From: Lentisphaerota bacterium
GTDB taxonomy: Bacteria; Verrucomicrobiota; Lentisphaeria; Victivallales; Victivallaceae
Direction: 5' to 3'
NCBI GenBank assembly: GCA_015061725.1
Contig: SUVX01000003.1
Location: 1 to 64,000 of the forward strand
DNA length: 64,000 nucleotides
In this document: piece by piece, positions 30,592-40,150 of the stretch
How positions within the stretch are numbered: the stretch's first letter is position 1
Layout: each line of letters starts with the position of its first letter
Notes under the pieces: model-generated
Database searches by the model: none
Told to the model about the DNA's origin: nothing
The model's input: only the letters and a program-made list of their open reading frames with translations
Made by a program: the position numbers and the translations under genes

Positions 30592-31776
30592 TTATTTTTT
30601 GCTGATGACTGCGAGCATTTCCACATTCATTGACCCCGGGAAAAAGTCAAAGGGAATCAACTTTTCAATATTGCAGCCGTTGGCAAGATAAATTTGCAGC
30701 GCAGGAACGATTTCGTCCGCACCGCAGAACATGTGGAGAATTTTTCCGGGACGGCGGGAAATGACCGTTTCCAGTACTCCGGGCATACATCCTTTGCGCG
30801 GCGGATCAAGCAGGATACGCTCCTTTTTTCCTTTCTGCGGCGGAAGTTTCCCTTTCAAAACATCGCCTGTGATGGAAAGCGTTTCGTAATGGAACTCTTT
30901 ATCTTTGCAGTGAAATGCCGCGTTGGATTTTGCGGCTCTTATGGCATCGCCTGAAAGTTCCGCTCCCCAGACGGAGGCAACTTTATCGCTCAACGCCAGG
31001 GACCACAAACCGTATCCGCAGTAAAGGTCGATCAGGGCCGTTGTGTTTTCAGGCGCAAGATATTTTTCCAGTTCCTGAAGAAAGACAGGCAGAATGGACT
31101 CGTTGATTTGAGAAAACACCGTTGCAGGATAGAGCAGTTTTTTGCCGTTGATTTTCAGCGCAAGAAACTCCGGTCCGCAGAGTTTTTTGAATGCAACGCC
31201 TTTTTCGGGACGCTCCGCTTCAAGGTAGTAATCAGATGAACTTTCATCAAGGTATGCAAATCCGCTGCGCAGGGCGGGAATGTTTTCAACGGCTTCTTCT
31301 GCCACACTGCGGAGACTGCGGACGATATCTCCGTTGAGACGTTTGACGTTGAATATAACAGCATGTTCGGTGTAACTGCCTCTTATGATGATGTAATTGA
31401 GAGCTGTTGCCGCTGCTTTATGCCGGGGCAGGGAAAATTTGCGGTGACAGAAGTCATAAATTTCCTGATGCGCGGGTGCTTCCAATACGGACTTTGCAAC
31501 GGGGGCTTTGCCATGACTTTTTCCCATGTGAAAAAAGAGTTTTCCATTGGCATAAGAGACTCTGCGTTTACCGGTCGTGCGGTAATTCCTCGGCATGGGG
31601 GAGGGGACGACCGGCAGCAGCGGGGCTTTGATTCTGCCTTCAGCCAGCAGTGCTTTCAGGGCATTGTTTTTGAGTTCCAGTTCCTGTTTGTAATCAAGAA
31701 AAGCCAGAGATTCCGGCGAAAAGCGGTTGATATCAATATTTCCGGCAGATTCCGGAAAAAAATCTGCAAAACTCAT
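30592..31776 (-). CDS. RNA (uracil-5-)-methyltransferase-like (TrmA/RlmD family)
   Basis: VVPSPMPRNYRTTGKRRV, LIDLYCGYGLWSLAL, LLDPPRKGC. Confidence 0.8.
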   Translation of the reverse strand: MSFADFFPESAGNIDINRFSPESLAFLDYKQELELKNNALKALLAEGRIKAPLLPVVPSPMPRNYRTTGKRRVSYANGKLFFHMGKSHGKAPVAKSVLEAPAHQEIYDFCHRKFSLPRHKAAATALNYIIIRGSYTEHAVIFNVKRLNGDIVRSLRSVAEEAVENIPALRSGFAYLDESSSDYYLEAERPEKGVAFKKLCGPEFLALKINGKKLLYPATVFSQINESILPVFLQELEKYLAPENTTALIDLYCGYGLWSLALSDKVASVWGAELSGDAIRAAKSNAAFHCKDKEFHYETLSITGDVLKGKLPPQKGKKERILLDPPRKGCMPGVLETVISRRPGKILHMFCGADEIVPALQIYLANGCNIEKLIPFDFFPGSMNVEMLAVISKK

Positions 31777-31811
31777 TTATTGCTGCTCCTCTGAAGGTTA
31801 TTCTCTAAGTA

Positions 31812-31841
31812 CAGGTCTCAAAGCACCCTTGCTTTGACCTG
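31812..31841. other. imperfect inverted repeat in intergenic region
   Basis: CAGG-tc-TCAAAGCA-CCCT-TGCTTTGA-CCTG. Confidence 0.5.
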
Positions 31842-32064
31842 TCAAGGGGCATAAACTGACACCGGGATAATATATCATCGGACCGGGTGAAAATCAACAA
31901 ATATCCGGAACTTCAGGAGTTTTTTCAATAAAGATCCCGGTCGCGGGCAGCTGGTGTTATTTCCGATAAGGTTAAGTCGGAAGGAAGTCTTTGACCGGAC
32001 TTGAAATTATAAATTCGGCATGCGGACGCTCAAGCGGAAATATGAAATCAATATTTTTTTCATT

Positions 32065-32775
32065 TTAAAACTCCGGAACCCGCTGGAAAAACACATTCCG
32101 GATTGTTTTGACAACAGGCTTATAACCGAAAGAAGCAAGATATTCTGTCACCGGATGAGATAACACCTGTTCTAAATCAGAACAGGACATTTCAACGATT
32201 AACAGTTCCGGACAATACTTTTCCCAATTATTGGATTTTAATATCGCAAGTTCCAATCCCTCAACATCAATACTCATTAAAGTAACGGAAGTGTTCTCCG
32301 GCATATATTGTTGCAATATTCCGCCTAATGGCAGAGCTTCAAGTTCACGGGAGTCAAGCAATTCCCAGCCATTCCGACGATTTTCATTTAAAGTTTCCTC
32401 ATTAAGGAAACCGTTTAATGCCGGTTCACGATACATATAAAACTGCATTTTTTTACGTTCACCAGCCACAGGAATTTCTAAATTTATATCACCGGAACGG
32501 AATTTCTTGAAAAGCCGCATAGAACCGGGTGTTGCATCAATATTTATTCCCCTCCACCCTTTTTTATAAAGTTTCCAGGTATTGGAATAACCAAACGGAT
32601 GATGCGCGCCGATATCAACATAAAAACCAGTTTTCCTGCCGGAAAACATCTCCTCAAGAATACAATCTTCTCCCTCCTGTGCATAATGCCATTTCAGAAA
32701 GGGAATGTCCACGCCGCACAATGCACGGATTATCATCAATATTTTGTGTTTCACATGACTCAAAAATCTTTTCAT
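32065..32775 (-). CDS. FkbM-family methyltransferase
   Basis: GFYVDIGAHHPFGYSNTWKLYKKGWRGINIDATPG; MSIDVEGLELAILKS. Confidence 0.9.
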   Translation of the reverse strand: MKRFLSHVKHKILMIIRALCGVDIPFLKWHYAQEGEDCILEEMFSGRKTGFYVDIGAHHPFGYSNTWKLYKKGWRGINIDATPGSMRLFKKFRSGDINLEIPVAGERKKMQFYMYREPALNGFLNEETLNENRRNGWELLDSRELEALPLGGILQQYMPENTSVTLMSIDVEGLELAILKSNNWEKYCPELLIVEMSCSDLEQVLSHPVTEYLASFGYKPVVKTIRNVFFQRVPEF

Positions 32776-32915
32776 TTTTCAAATTACTTTTTTATTTTCT
32801 TAATCCGTCTTCCATACATCTTTTCTGTTCTCAGGAAACAATACACCACAATAACAGAAATTCAAGTTTTCTGTTGCTGATTCACCCGAAAATCAGAATA
32901 AAAAATACGTTTTTA

Positions 32916-32944
32916 TTGATTTTCAGCCTGATATGTGATACATT
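32916..32944 (+). promoter_or_regulatory. sigma70-like promoter TTGATT-N17-TACATT
   Basis: hexamers at 32916-32921 and 32939-32944; ATG at 32991 with GGAG. Confidence 0.5.
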
Positions 32945-32990
32945 ATGCATTGTGTTAATCATCAGAAAAATATTCAATCCGGAGACTTTT

Positions 32991-34955
32991 ATGAAAACGT
33001 GTTTATATGCAAGGAATGAACAACTTGATCTTGTGCTTGAACTTGATGAACAGGGCAGGCAAATAAAATTTGCTGCCGGAAGTCTTGATTTTGATCGTTT
33101 TCCGGTGGATTTTGAGGTGCAGGACGACCTTGCAGGGCGGATTTTCTGCGGAAGAAATGCAAAAGTTGAAAGAACTGATGACAATTCGACAAAATATTTC
33201 TGGCAGGATGCCGATTTTTTTGTGACAGAAAAATGGTATTCTGAAAGTGATCACCTTGTCAGGAAAATGCAGATCACGGCAAACGAAAATGCGTCCAAAC
33301 GTTCAGTTGCTTTGCGTATGCTGCTTTCTTATCCGCAAAAAGTTTATTCTCTCAAATGCTGGTCGGCAAATGAACGTTTCCCTTCTGAGATAGCCTGGGT
33401 CGGCGGACTTGAACTTTTTTATGAAGACGTGTGTTACGGAACGCTTATTCCTGCAGTGGCACTGTATGACAGCAGTACCAACTGCGGTTTGACTGTCGGC
33501 AGCCGTCCCGGAGCTTTTCCCGGCGGGAGACTTTCCTTTACATTCAGGGATTATCAACGGGAAGGGGTGGATGTTGCCTTTTCCTGTTTGCTGTTGAGCG
33601 GAACGCATCCTGTTGAATGTGAATTGCTCTATGCGCCGACTGAAGGGTGTTTCCGTTCTGCTCTTGCTTTCTGGTGCAGAAACTTTCCGGATTATTTTGA
33701 AGCGAAAGCTCCGGAAACCTGTCAGGCAAAGGGACCGTTTCTGATTACCAATCCGCAGATGGAGGAAAGTGTACTGGAAAAACTCGCCCGGAAATATTCT
33801 CCGCTCTGGGCGGAACTGCACAATTATTTCGGCAGATACGGGGAATATGCTCCCGAATCTGCGGAGTGGACTCCGATCATCAAAAAAGACTATCCGGCAG
33901 TTGAATGTGAAGATAAATTCAGTTTACAATCGGTCAATGATCATATTGCCAGACTGCACCGGCACAATATTCAGGCGATGGTTTATCTGCAGGCGACAGG
34001 AGACTGCTCCATTCCTTATGCTGAAGAATGTTTTCCGGATTCCATCGCCCGTAATTCTGCCGGAAATATGATAAAGACCTGGATCGACTGCTGTTTCACC
34101 AGTGCCATGCCGGGAACAAGTTTCCATGATCATCTGGTCAAACAGATCCACCGGTTTTTTGCGGTGTATCCGGAACTTGACGGAGTTTTCCTCGATCAGC
34201 TTTGTTATCATGCCATGGATTATGCTCATGCAGACGGTAAGACCGCCGTCAACTGCCGCGAAGCTGCCAGGTTCGGAGATTCCTATTTGGATACAGTGAA
34301 ACTTATCAGTGAATATTTGCACAAGTCCGGCAAAGCGCTCTGGGCGAATGGTCCTTTCAGCCTGGAGGTTGCCCGTGAAGTTGACGGCATGATGTCAGAA
34401 GGTACCGGCAGTATTGCCGGAAGTTATCAGTATCTGACTTGCGGAAGCAAGGGGCTGCTGATACATTCCTATGCTTCAAGTGCGGCGGATGTTGAATCCA
34501 TGTTCAGATATTGTTTGATTTGCGGCGGCAGCTGGTCGATCAGCGGCGATGCAGCCCGCAAGGTTCCTGAGGAGTACCCGGCAAAAGTTGAATATCTGTT
34601 TGAAAAGTGCGGACCGCTTGTCGATCTGATTGCCGGCTGCCGCTGGGTGCTTGAAGCTGCTCCTTTTGTTCTTCCTGAAGAATACAAGGGTAATCTCTTT
34701 GTTCTGCCGGATGGAAGATTGGCATTGACCGTCGTCAGCAGCCATGATACGCTGACCCGTTCTTCCCGCGGAGCGGATGAATCCTTCAAAGCAAAGATAA
34801 AATGCCGTGCTGCCGGAGAGGTCAAACAGGCAATGGTTCATTCTGTTGACGGTGTGTCGGCATGTTCTGTCGGGCATATCGACGGCGGTATTGAAATAGA
34901 AATATCCAATCACCGTGTATTCAGTGTGGTTTTGTTTGACAGAAAGTCCGTATAG
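32991..34955 (+). CDS. glycoside hydrolase-like protein (alpha-galactosidase/DUF6259-like TIM barrel)
   Basis: 654 aa from ATG 32991 (GGAG SD); FFAVYPELDGVFLDQLCYHAMDYAH, ALWANGPFSLEVAREVDGMMSEG. Confidence 0.6.
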   Translation: MKTCLYARNEQLDLVLELDEQGRQIKFAAGSLDFDRFPVDFEVQDDLAGRIFCGRNAKVERTDDNSTKYFWQDADFFVTEKWYSESDHLVRKMQITANENASKRSVALRMLLSYPQKVYSLKCWSANERFPSEIAWVGGLELFYEDVCYGTLIPAVALYDSSTNCGLTVGSRPGAFPGGRLSFTFRDYQREGVDVAFSCLLLSGTHPVECELLYAPTEGCFRSALAFWCRNFPDYFEAKAPETCQAKGPFLITNPQMEESVLEKLARKYSPLWAELHNYFGRYGEYAPESAEWTPIIKKDYPAVECEDKFSLQSVNDHIARLHRHNIQAMVYLQATGDCSIPYAEECFPDSIARNSAGNMIKTWIDCCFTSAMPGTSFHDHLVKQIHRFFAVYPELDGVFLDQLCYHAMDYAHADGKTAVNCREAARFGDSYLDTVKLISEYLHKSGKALWANGPFSLEVAREVDGMMSEGTGSIAGSYQYLTCGSKGLLIHSYASSAADVESMFRYCLICGGSWSISGDAARKVPEEYPAKVEYLFEKCGPLVDLIAGCRWVLEAAPFVLPEEYKGNLFVLPDGRLALTVVSSHDTLTRSSRGADESFKAKIKCRAAGEVKQAMVHSVDGVSACSVGHIDGGIEIEISNHRVFSVVLFDRKSV

Positions 34956-34967
34956 AGAGGTTTCCCG

Positions 34968-37016
34968 ATGATAAATCAAAATATGACATTTTCTTTTCCG
35001 CTTGAGCGTCCGCATTGCGGTGTTCCGCTTGCCAACGGCAATTTCGGAGTCTTGGTCTGGGGAAAGGATACGCTTAAAATCACCGTCAATCAGAATGACC
35101 TCTGGGATCACCGGGGCGGAGAATTGATTGATCCGAGAGATTCCTATGCTGAACTTACGGAATATGCCGGAAAATGCAATTTTGATGCAACGCTCAATCA
35201 GCAGTTTCATCGCACGCAGACCCAATTGAACCGTCCGCGCCGTCTGGCAGCGGGATGTTTTGAATTTTTATTTAAAAATGAAGCAAAATTGGTATCTGCT
35301 CAACTGGAATACGGAACCGGAAAGTTGACTGTCTTTCTTGATAACGGAAGTATTCTTGTTCTGACTCTGGTATTGAAACAGAACATCCTTTATCTGGAAG
35401 ATGCGGCAAAAAACATCAGCAAAGTCAAACTGCATCCGGCATCGGATTATCCTCAAGTTAAGAATTTTAACGAAAAACGGGGTGTCGCACCTTATGAACT
35501 GCTCCCTGACGGTTGGAAAATCGTTCTGCCCGAAGATCCCGGAATGACTTTCCGTGCGGTTGAAACGCCTTACGGATACAAGATTTTTACGGATGATTCG
35601 GGGGACGATTCCAGGCGTGAGGCACAGCTTGCTTTTACAGCCGACTGGTGGTGTGAATTCTTTGATAAAACAGCAAAAGTTTCCACGCCGGACAAGTGGT
35701 GGAATGAATTTTATCTTTTCAATCTTTATAAACTGGGTGCGGCAACGTGTCCTTTCGGCAAAGCGGGCGGACTTCAGGGACCCTGGCACGAGGAGTATCA
35801 GGAGGCGAAGTGGTCCGGAGACTTTCATTTCAACGTCAATGTGCAGATGATTTACGGTCCGCTGTGTCAACTCGGCGTACCCGGACATCTTCTGCCGCTT
35901 TTTGATATGATAGAAAGTCCCGCCTTTACGGAGGCTATGAAACACAATGCCAAATCTCTTTTCCGTGTGGACGATGCGTTGTGGCAGACCCACGCTGTGG
36001 ATGACCGCGGACAGCAATGCGGCTGGATTTCAAGCGGTACGGTACTTGACCCAGCCTGCGGTGCGTGGACGGCTCTTTTGTATTACAATTACTTCAATTA
36101 TACGGGAGATATGGTGTTTTTGCGTGACCGGGCGTATCCGTACATATACGGAATCATGCGCGGATATGAAGAAATGCTGTGCAATTTTGAAATACCTCTG
36201 GCAATATCTGCGGAGTATGCTGCAAGCAACGGCAATATGATGGCAGTTGCGGGAAAGAATCCCTCTTATCAGCTGGCGGCGATCCGTAAACTTGCGATGA
36301 TTTTAATTGAGATATCAAAGTTGCTGAAAAAGGAACCGCGTCCGATATGGCAGATGATTCTTGAAAAAGTTCCGCATTATTCGGTTGTGGAAGGCTATGA
36401 TTCTTATTCAGGGAACTACGAAAAACGCATTGCCATCTGGGAAGGGCAGGATTTGGATGTCTGTCACCGTCACCACTCCCATCTGGGGGCGATCTGGCCG
36501 TTTGATTCTCTGCCTGAGAAATTTGATGAAGAGATGGAACAAATTGTCGGCAACAGCATAGACCATTGGATTTCAATGGGAATAGGCAAGTGGAGCGAAT
36601 GGTGTATTCCGTGGGCGAACATCATTTATACCCGGATGGGATTGAATGAAGCGCCGATGCAGTTATTTAATATCTGGCGTGAAATATTTGTAAACGAGGG
36701 ATTAAGTACGGTTTATCTGCCGCGAATGCTCAGTCTGATTGCACACCGCCGCCACGATATCGCCAAACCGAAGGATGACAACGAAGTCATGCAGCTGGAT
36801 GGCTGCAGCGGATTTCTGGATGCTTTTACGCAGATGTGTGCCTATACGCGTTTTGACAAACTCTATCTTTTCAATGGGATGCCTCAAAAGTGGCAAGACG
36901 TCTCAATCACAAATCTTCTTCTTCCCGGCGGCGGCAGATTGACCGCCTCCCGCGCCCCCGGCAATGTTGAAATCACCGGCGGCTCGCGCAAATTTAAAGT
37001 GGTGCAAAGCCTTTAA
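34968..37016 (+). CDS. GH95-like glycoside hydrolase (alpha-L-fucosidase/galactosidase clan)
   Basis: FPLERPHCGVPLANGNFGVLVWG...; LQGPWHEEYQEAKWSGDFHFNVNVQMIYGP; CHRHHSHLGAIWPF. Confidence 0.7.
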   Translation: MINQNMTFSFPLERPHCGVPLANGNFGVLVWGKDTLKITVNQNDLWDHRGGELIDPRDSYAELTEYAGKCNFDATLNQQFHRTQTQLNRPRRLAAGCFEFLFKNEAKLVSAQLEYGTGKLTVFLDNGSILVLTLVLKQNILYLEDAAKNISKVKLHPASDYPQVKNFNEKRGVAPYELLPDGWKIVLPEDPGMTFRAVETPYGYKIFTDDSGDDSRREAQLAFTADWWCEFFDKTAKVSTPDKWWNEFYLFNLYKLGAATCPFGKAGGLQGPWHEEYQEAKWSGDFHFNVNVQMIYGPLCQLGVPGHLLPLFDMIESPAFTEAMKHNAKSLFRVDDALWQTHAVDDRGQQCGWISSGTVLDPACGAWTALLYYNYFNYTGDMVFLRDRAYPYIYGIMRGYEEMLCNFEIPLAISAEYAASNGNMMAVAGKNPSYQLAAIRKLAMILIEISKLLKKEPRPIWQMILEKVPHYSVVEGYDSYSGNYEKRIAIWEGQDLDVCHRHHSHLGAIWPFDSLPEKFDEEMEQIVGNSIDHWISMGIGKWSEWCIPWANIIYTRMGLNEAPMQLFNIWREIFVNEGLSTVYLPRMLSLIAHRRHDIAKPKDDNEVMQLDGCSGFLDAFTQMCAYTRFDKLYLFNGMPQKWQDVSITNLLLPGGGRLTASRAPGNVEITGGSRKFKVVQSL

Positions 37017-37033
37017 CAGCTTGCACCACTTTA
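36995..37033. terminator. bidirectional terminator between convergent genes
   Basis: TAAAGTGGTGCAA-...-TTGCACCACTTTA 13-bp perfect stem; overlaps the stop codon of the GH95-like gene. Confidence 0.75.
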
Positions 37034-37050
37034 AAAAACTGCAGGAGTTA

Positions 37051-38106
37051 TTACTTTAAAGTATTTCCTATATACTTTGCAACATCATCAAGCGATAATT
37101 GTGTCTTTGCGAAACTTTTATGCTCATTTTCTGCATCTGTAAAAAGTTTGAGAAGGTTATTGGCATCTTGGACACCCGCCTCATTTGCCATCTTCAGCCA
37201 TTCAATCCCCCATTCTCTCCAGGGCATGTTTTTGTTAAGCAAAATATTGGAGTCAAAGTTTTTCACTCGATAACTGCTGTTGATATATAAATTTGCATAG
37301 GTAACTGCTTGGAAATTGTTAATACAATTTGCTCTGTGTATTGTTGGATCTATGTAGCGGGAGGCTGCGTTTGCGAATTTTTCCCAATGGTGTGCATATT
37401 GGTTATATTTAAATCTCATATGATTTTTTAAGAAAAATATGCCAATGGAACACAGAGTGTTTTTGTCTGAAATAGAATATCCGAAGAGTTTTCCGTTTTT
37501 GTTTTCCTTTATGAAATCCTTCCATTTTTTCTTGCCGTAGTGAATATCTTCAAAAATTTTTTTGTAGCGCAACGCGTTAGCTGCTTTGGTTTTAACGTCG
37601 ATGGTTTTGCAATTTGCTTTTAATTTTTCAATGGTTTCCCAGCCTTTTATCTTTTCTGTATTATTTCCGAAAAGCACGTAAAAAGTGGCCCATTCCAAAT
37701 CAGACTCCGGACTATCAGTCTTTGCCAGATAATAGAATCCTTGCAATTTCTCATTTTTGTCAAAATGGAACTGTGCCAGTTGCCAGGCTGCATCCGAACA
37801 ACCGCGTTCTGCTGCCTGGTACAGTAAAGTCATTTTATTTTCTGTCTTGATTCGGGATAATTCATATTCCAGGCAGCCGTAATCATTCCAGCGTCGCAGC
37901 ATAAAGTTATTGATACCGAGAGCTGTGGACATGCAAATCCGGGCAACTCCGTAATTTTCATGCTTGACAGATTTTCGTCCGATGAATACACAAAAATCTG
38001 TGAATAAAGGCAGTAAACAAGAAATGATAAAGTAAAGATAGAGGAAAACGTGTGTACATTTCCGCATGAAGTCTTCAGAAAATAATTTTTTAAAAATTTT
38101 GCTCAT
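37051..38106 (-). CDS. Sel1-like repeat membrane-anchored protein
   Basis: N-terminal TM; LLYQAAERGCSDAAWQLAQFHFD, EWLKMANEAGVQDANNLLKLF. Confidence 0.55.
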   Translation of the reverse strand: MSKIFKKLFSEDFMRKCTHVFLYLYFIISCLLPLFTDFCVFIGRKSVKHENYGVARICMSTALGINNFMLRRWNDYGCLEYELSRIKTENKMTLLYQAAERGCSDAAWQLAQFHFDKNEKLQGFYYLAKTDSPESDLEWATFYVLFGNNTEKIKGWETIEKLKANCKTIDVKTKAANALRYKKIFEDIHYGKKKWKDFIKENKNGKLFGYSISDKNTLCSIGIFFLKNHMRFKYNQYAHHWEKFANAASRYIDPTIHRANCINNFQAVTYANLYINSSYRVKNFDSNILLNKNMPWREWGIEWLKMANEAGVQDANNLLKLFTDAENEHKSFAKTQLSLDDVAKYIGNTLK

Positions 38107-38212
38107 TTTGTAAATATCCCTTTGCTTTGTTTGTTTAATTGTCAGTACTGAGAACTTTTTGTTTTTTTTGCTTTCTTCAAATCATTCTTGGAGTACAGAA
38201 ACTGAAATATTG

Positions 38213-39334
38213 TTACTTTTCTGTTTTTAAATTTGGTGTAAATTTACCTGTTTTTTTCAACTCATTGAATTCCTCCCGTGAGTAAGTTTGAACTTTTAAT
38301 GTTTGCGCCGGTTCAGGGCCAAAGAATTCATTTCTGTTGGTAAACTGATATTGTGTACCGCCCCCGGGGTGTTTGATTGCCCCCCAATGTTCAGCTGTTT
38401 CTGCAACGGTCGAACAGGTTATCGTACCGGATTTGTGTGCTTCGTAAACTCTGCAAAATTCAATTTTGCTGCCTTCCGGTAGACCTAATCTGTCCCTGAA
38501 TGTATCTTCGTCCAAATGCAGGACCCCGTCTTTATCAATGAATGATATATCAGATATTTGATCGAATTTTGTAAAATAAGGACTGCTGCTGTTTTCAACC
38601 TGCCCTCCGATTCTGATAAATATTTCACCGACCTCTACAGTATGTTCTCTATGCGAATTTCCGGAGTCGATAATTTCTTCTCTTTTTTCCGGCGGTAGAG
38701 AGGAAGGTTGTTTTTTTAAATTGTTTGTAACATTGTAATCCGGTTCTGTTTCAGGCGGATTCCCATTGTAATTGCGATCCGGCAACGTTATGAGGGTTCC
38801 TTTGGAAGAGGCAATATCATCAAAGTATTTAAAACCTTCCGAAAGATGCTTATGATCGGTTGTATTCTGGGGCACATCCGGAGGAGGCTCTGAACCTGAT
38901 GTTTCAGCAAATGGCGAAATTTCATCAGTTGTTGTTTCAGACGGTTTCCCGGTGTACCCGTGACGCTCAAGAGCCATATCGCAGAGATGACTTTGTTGTT
39001 GATACCCTTCCCAGTTTTCTTTTGCGATTTCAAGATTTGCTGCTTTTTCTTCCTCGCTCATTCCCTCATGATTACCGAAGCAGGCCTCTTTATAGGCGTT
39101 CGCATATTCCTGACCATCGCCCAATTCTTCTTTTTGTTTCAGCAGGTCATCAACAGAAGAATTTTCTGCTAATTTATCTGCTTGATCATTGAATTCTGTT
39201 GAAACATCCATTTTTTGAGATATCTCATTGCCCCGGTTTTCCAAAGCTTTATCAAACTCAACTTTGTCACATGACTCAGGAGTTTTCTGAATTTCCGGAT
39301 TTTGAACTTCAGAGTTTTCGTTCACTTCATTCAT
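38213..39334 (-). CDS. modular protein: shared N-terminal module + TNT-like C-terminal domain (putative polymorphic toxin)
   Basis: N-term shared with the 40044-41306 ORF; C-term RDRLGLPEGSKIEFCRVYEAHKSGTITCSTVAETAEHWGAIKHPGGGTQYQFTN resembles tuberculosis necrotizing toxin-type domains. Confidence 0.5.
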   Translation of the reverse strand: MNEVNENSEVQNPEIQKTPESCDKVEFDKALENRGNEISQKMDVSTEFNDQADKLAENSSVDDLLKQKEELGDGQEYANAYKEACFGNHEGMSEEEKAANLEIAKENWEGYQQQSHLCDMALERHGYTGKPSETTTDEISPFAETSGSEPPPDVPQNTTDHKHLSEGFKYFDDIASSKGTLITLPDRNYNGNPPETEPDYNVTNNLKKQPSSLPPEKREEIIDSGNSHREHTVEVGEIFIRIGGQVENSSSPYFTKFDQISDISFIDKDGVLHLDEDTFRDRLGLPEGSKIEFCRVYEAHKSGTITCSTVAETAEHWGAIKHPGGGTQYQFTNRNEFFGPEPAQTLKVQTYSREEFNELKKTGKFTPNLKTEK

Positions 39335-39470
39335 TGTTAACTTTTCCTTAAGTCCAGTATACCATATTGTATTGCATAAAAAGAATCTTACTGATTACCG
39401 GAAGAAAAGAACTTGCCGGATATGACAACTTCTGTTTGAATTATTCTTCCTCAGAACGATGGTTATTATA
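38961..39470. repeat. module repeat copy 1 (N-terminal coding part plus 5' flank)
   Basis: near-identical to 40931-41435, including the flank CCTTAAGTCC..ATACCATATTGTATTGCATAAAAAGAATCTTAC. Confidence 0.85.
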
Positions 39471-39502
39471 TCCTGTCAATGAAAAAATTTTTGCCATCAC
39501 AA

Positions 39503-40150
39503 TTAATTTTCAGTTTCACCTGTTGCAGTTTCCGACGTTTCTCCGGCGTATCCGTGACGTTCAAGAGCCATATCGCAGAGATGACTTTGTTGTTGATACC
39601 CTTCCCAGTTTTCCTTTGCAATTGCAATGTTTGCTGCTTTTTCTTCCTCGCTCATTCCCTCATGATTACCGAAGCAGGCCTCTTTATAGGCGTTCGCATA
39701 TTCCTGACCATCGCCCAATTCTTCTTTTTGTCTCAGCAGGTCGTCAACAGAAGAATTTTCTGCCAATTTATCTGCCCGGTCATTGAATTCAGTTGAAATA
39801 TCCATATCTTGAGATATCTCATTGATCCGGCTTTCCAAAACGTTATCAAAATTCTCTACACTCTCACATGACTCCGGTATTTGAGAATCCTGAACTTCAT
39901 CAGCTTGTCGTTCTGTCAGCTCTCTTTCAGTTCTGTCTATGGAAAAAATTTTGCCATCAAAATCAACTTTTATAGTCTCAGCCGTTTCGGAGTGAGGATT
40001 TTTTGAAGCAAAATTGACACCATCAATGACGTCTTGCGTCCTTTTATCTGCCGTAAAGACGGTTTCGCAGAGCTGCCAACATCGCTGCGTTATTTTTGTG
40101 TTCTGCAACCTTCTCCACTGCGGTTGCTCGCTCTTCCGGGGTTTTAGCAT
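39503..40150 (-). pseudogene. orphan/truncated copy of the shared module, frame-disrupted relative to the upstream ORF
   Basis: contains FNDRADKLAENSSVDDLLRQKEELGDGQEYANAYKEACFGNHEGMSEEEKAANIAIAKENWEGYQQQSHLCDMALERHGY; overlaps the 40044-41306 ORF in another frame. Confidence 0.5.
39550..39880. repeat. module repeat copy 2 (coding part only)
   Basis: CAAGAGCCATATCGCAGAGATGACTTTGTTGTTGATACCCTTCCCAG...GCAGGCCTCTTTATAGGCGTTCGCATATTCCTGACCATCGCCCAATTC. Confidence 0.85.

Noticed and set aside
32529-32990. N-terminal extension of the 808-aa ORF
   Set aside because: The extension overlaps the FkbM gene antisense; ATG 32991 has GGAG and an upstream TTGATT-N17-TACATT promoter-like site.
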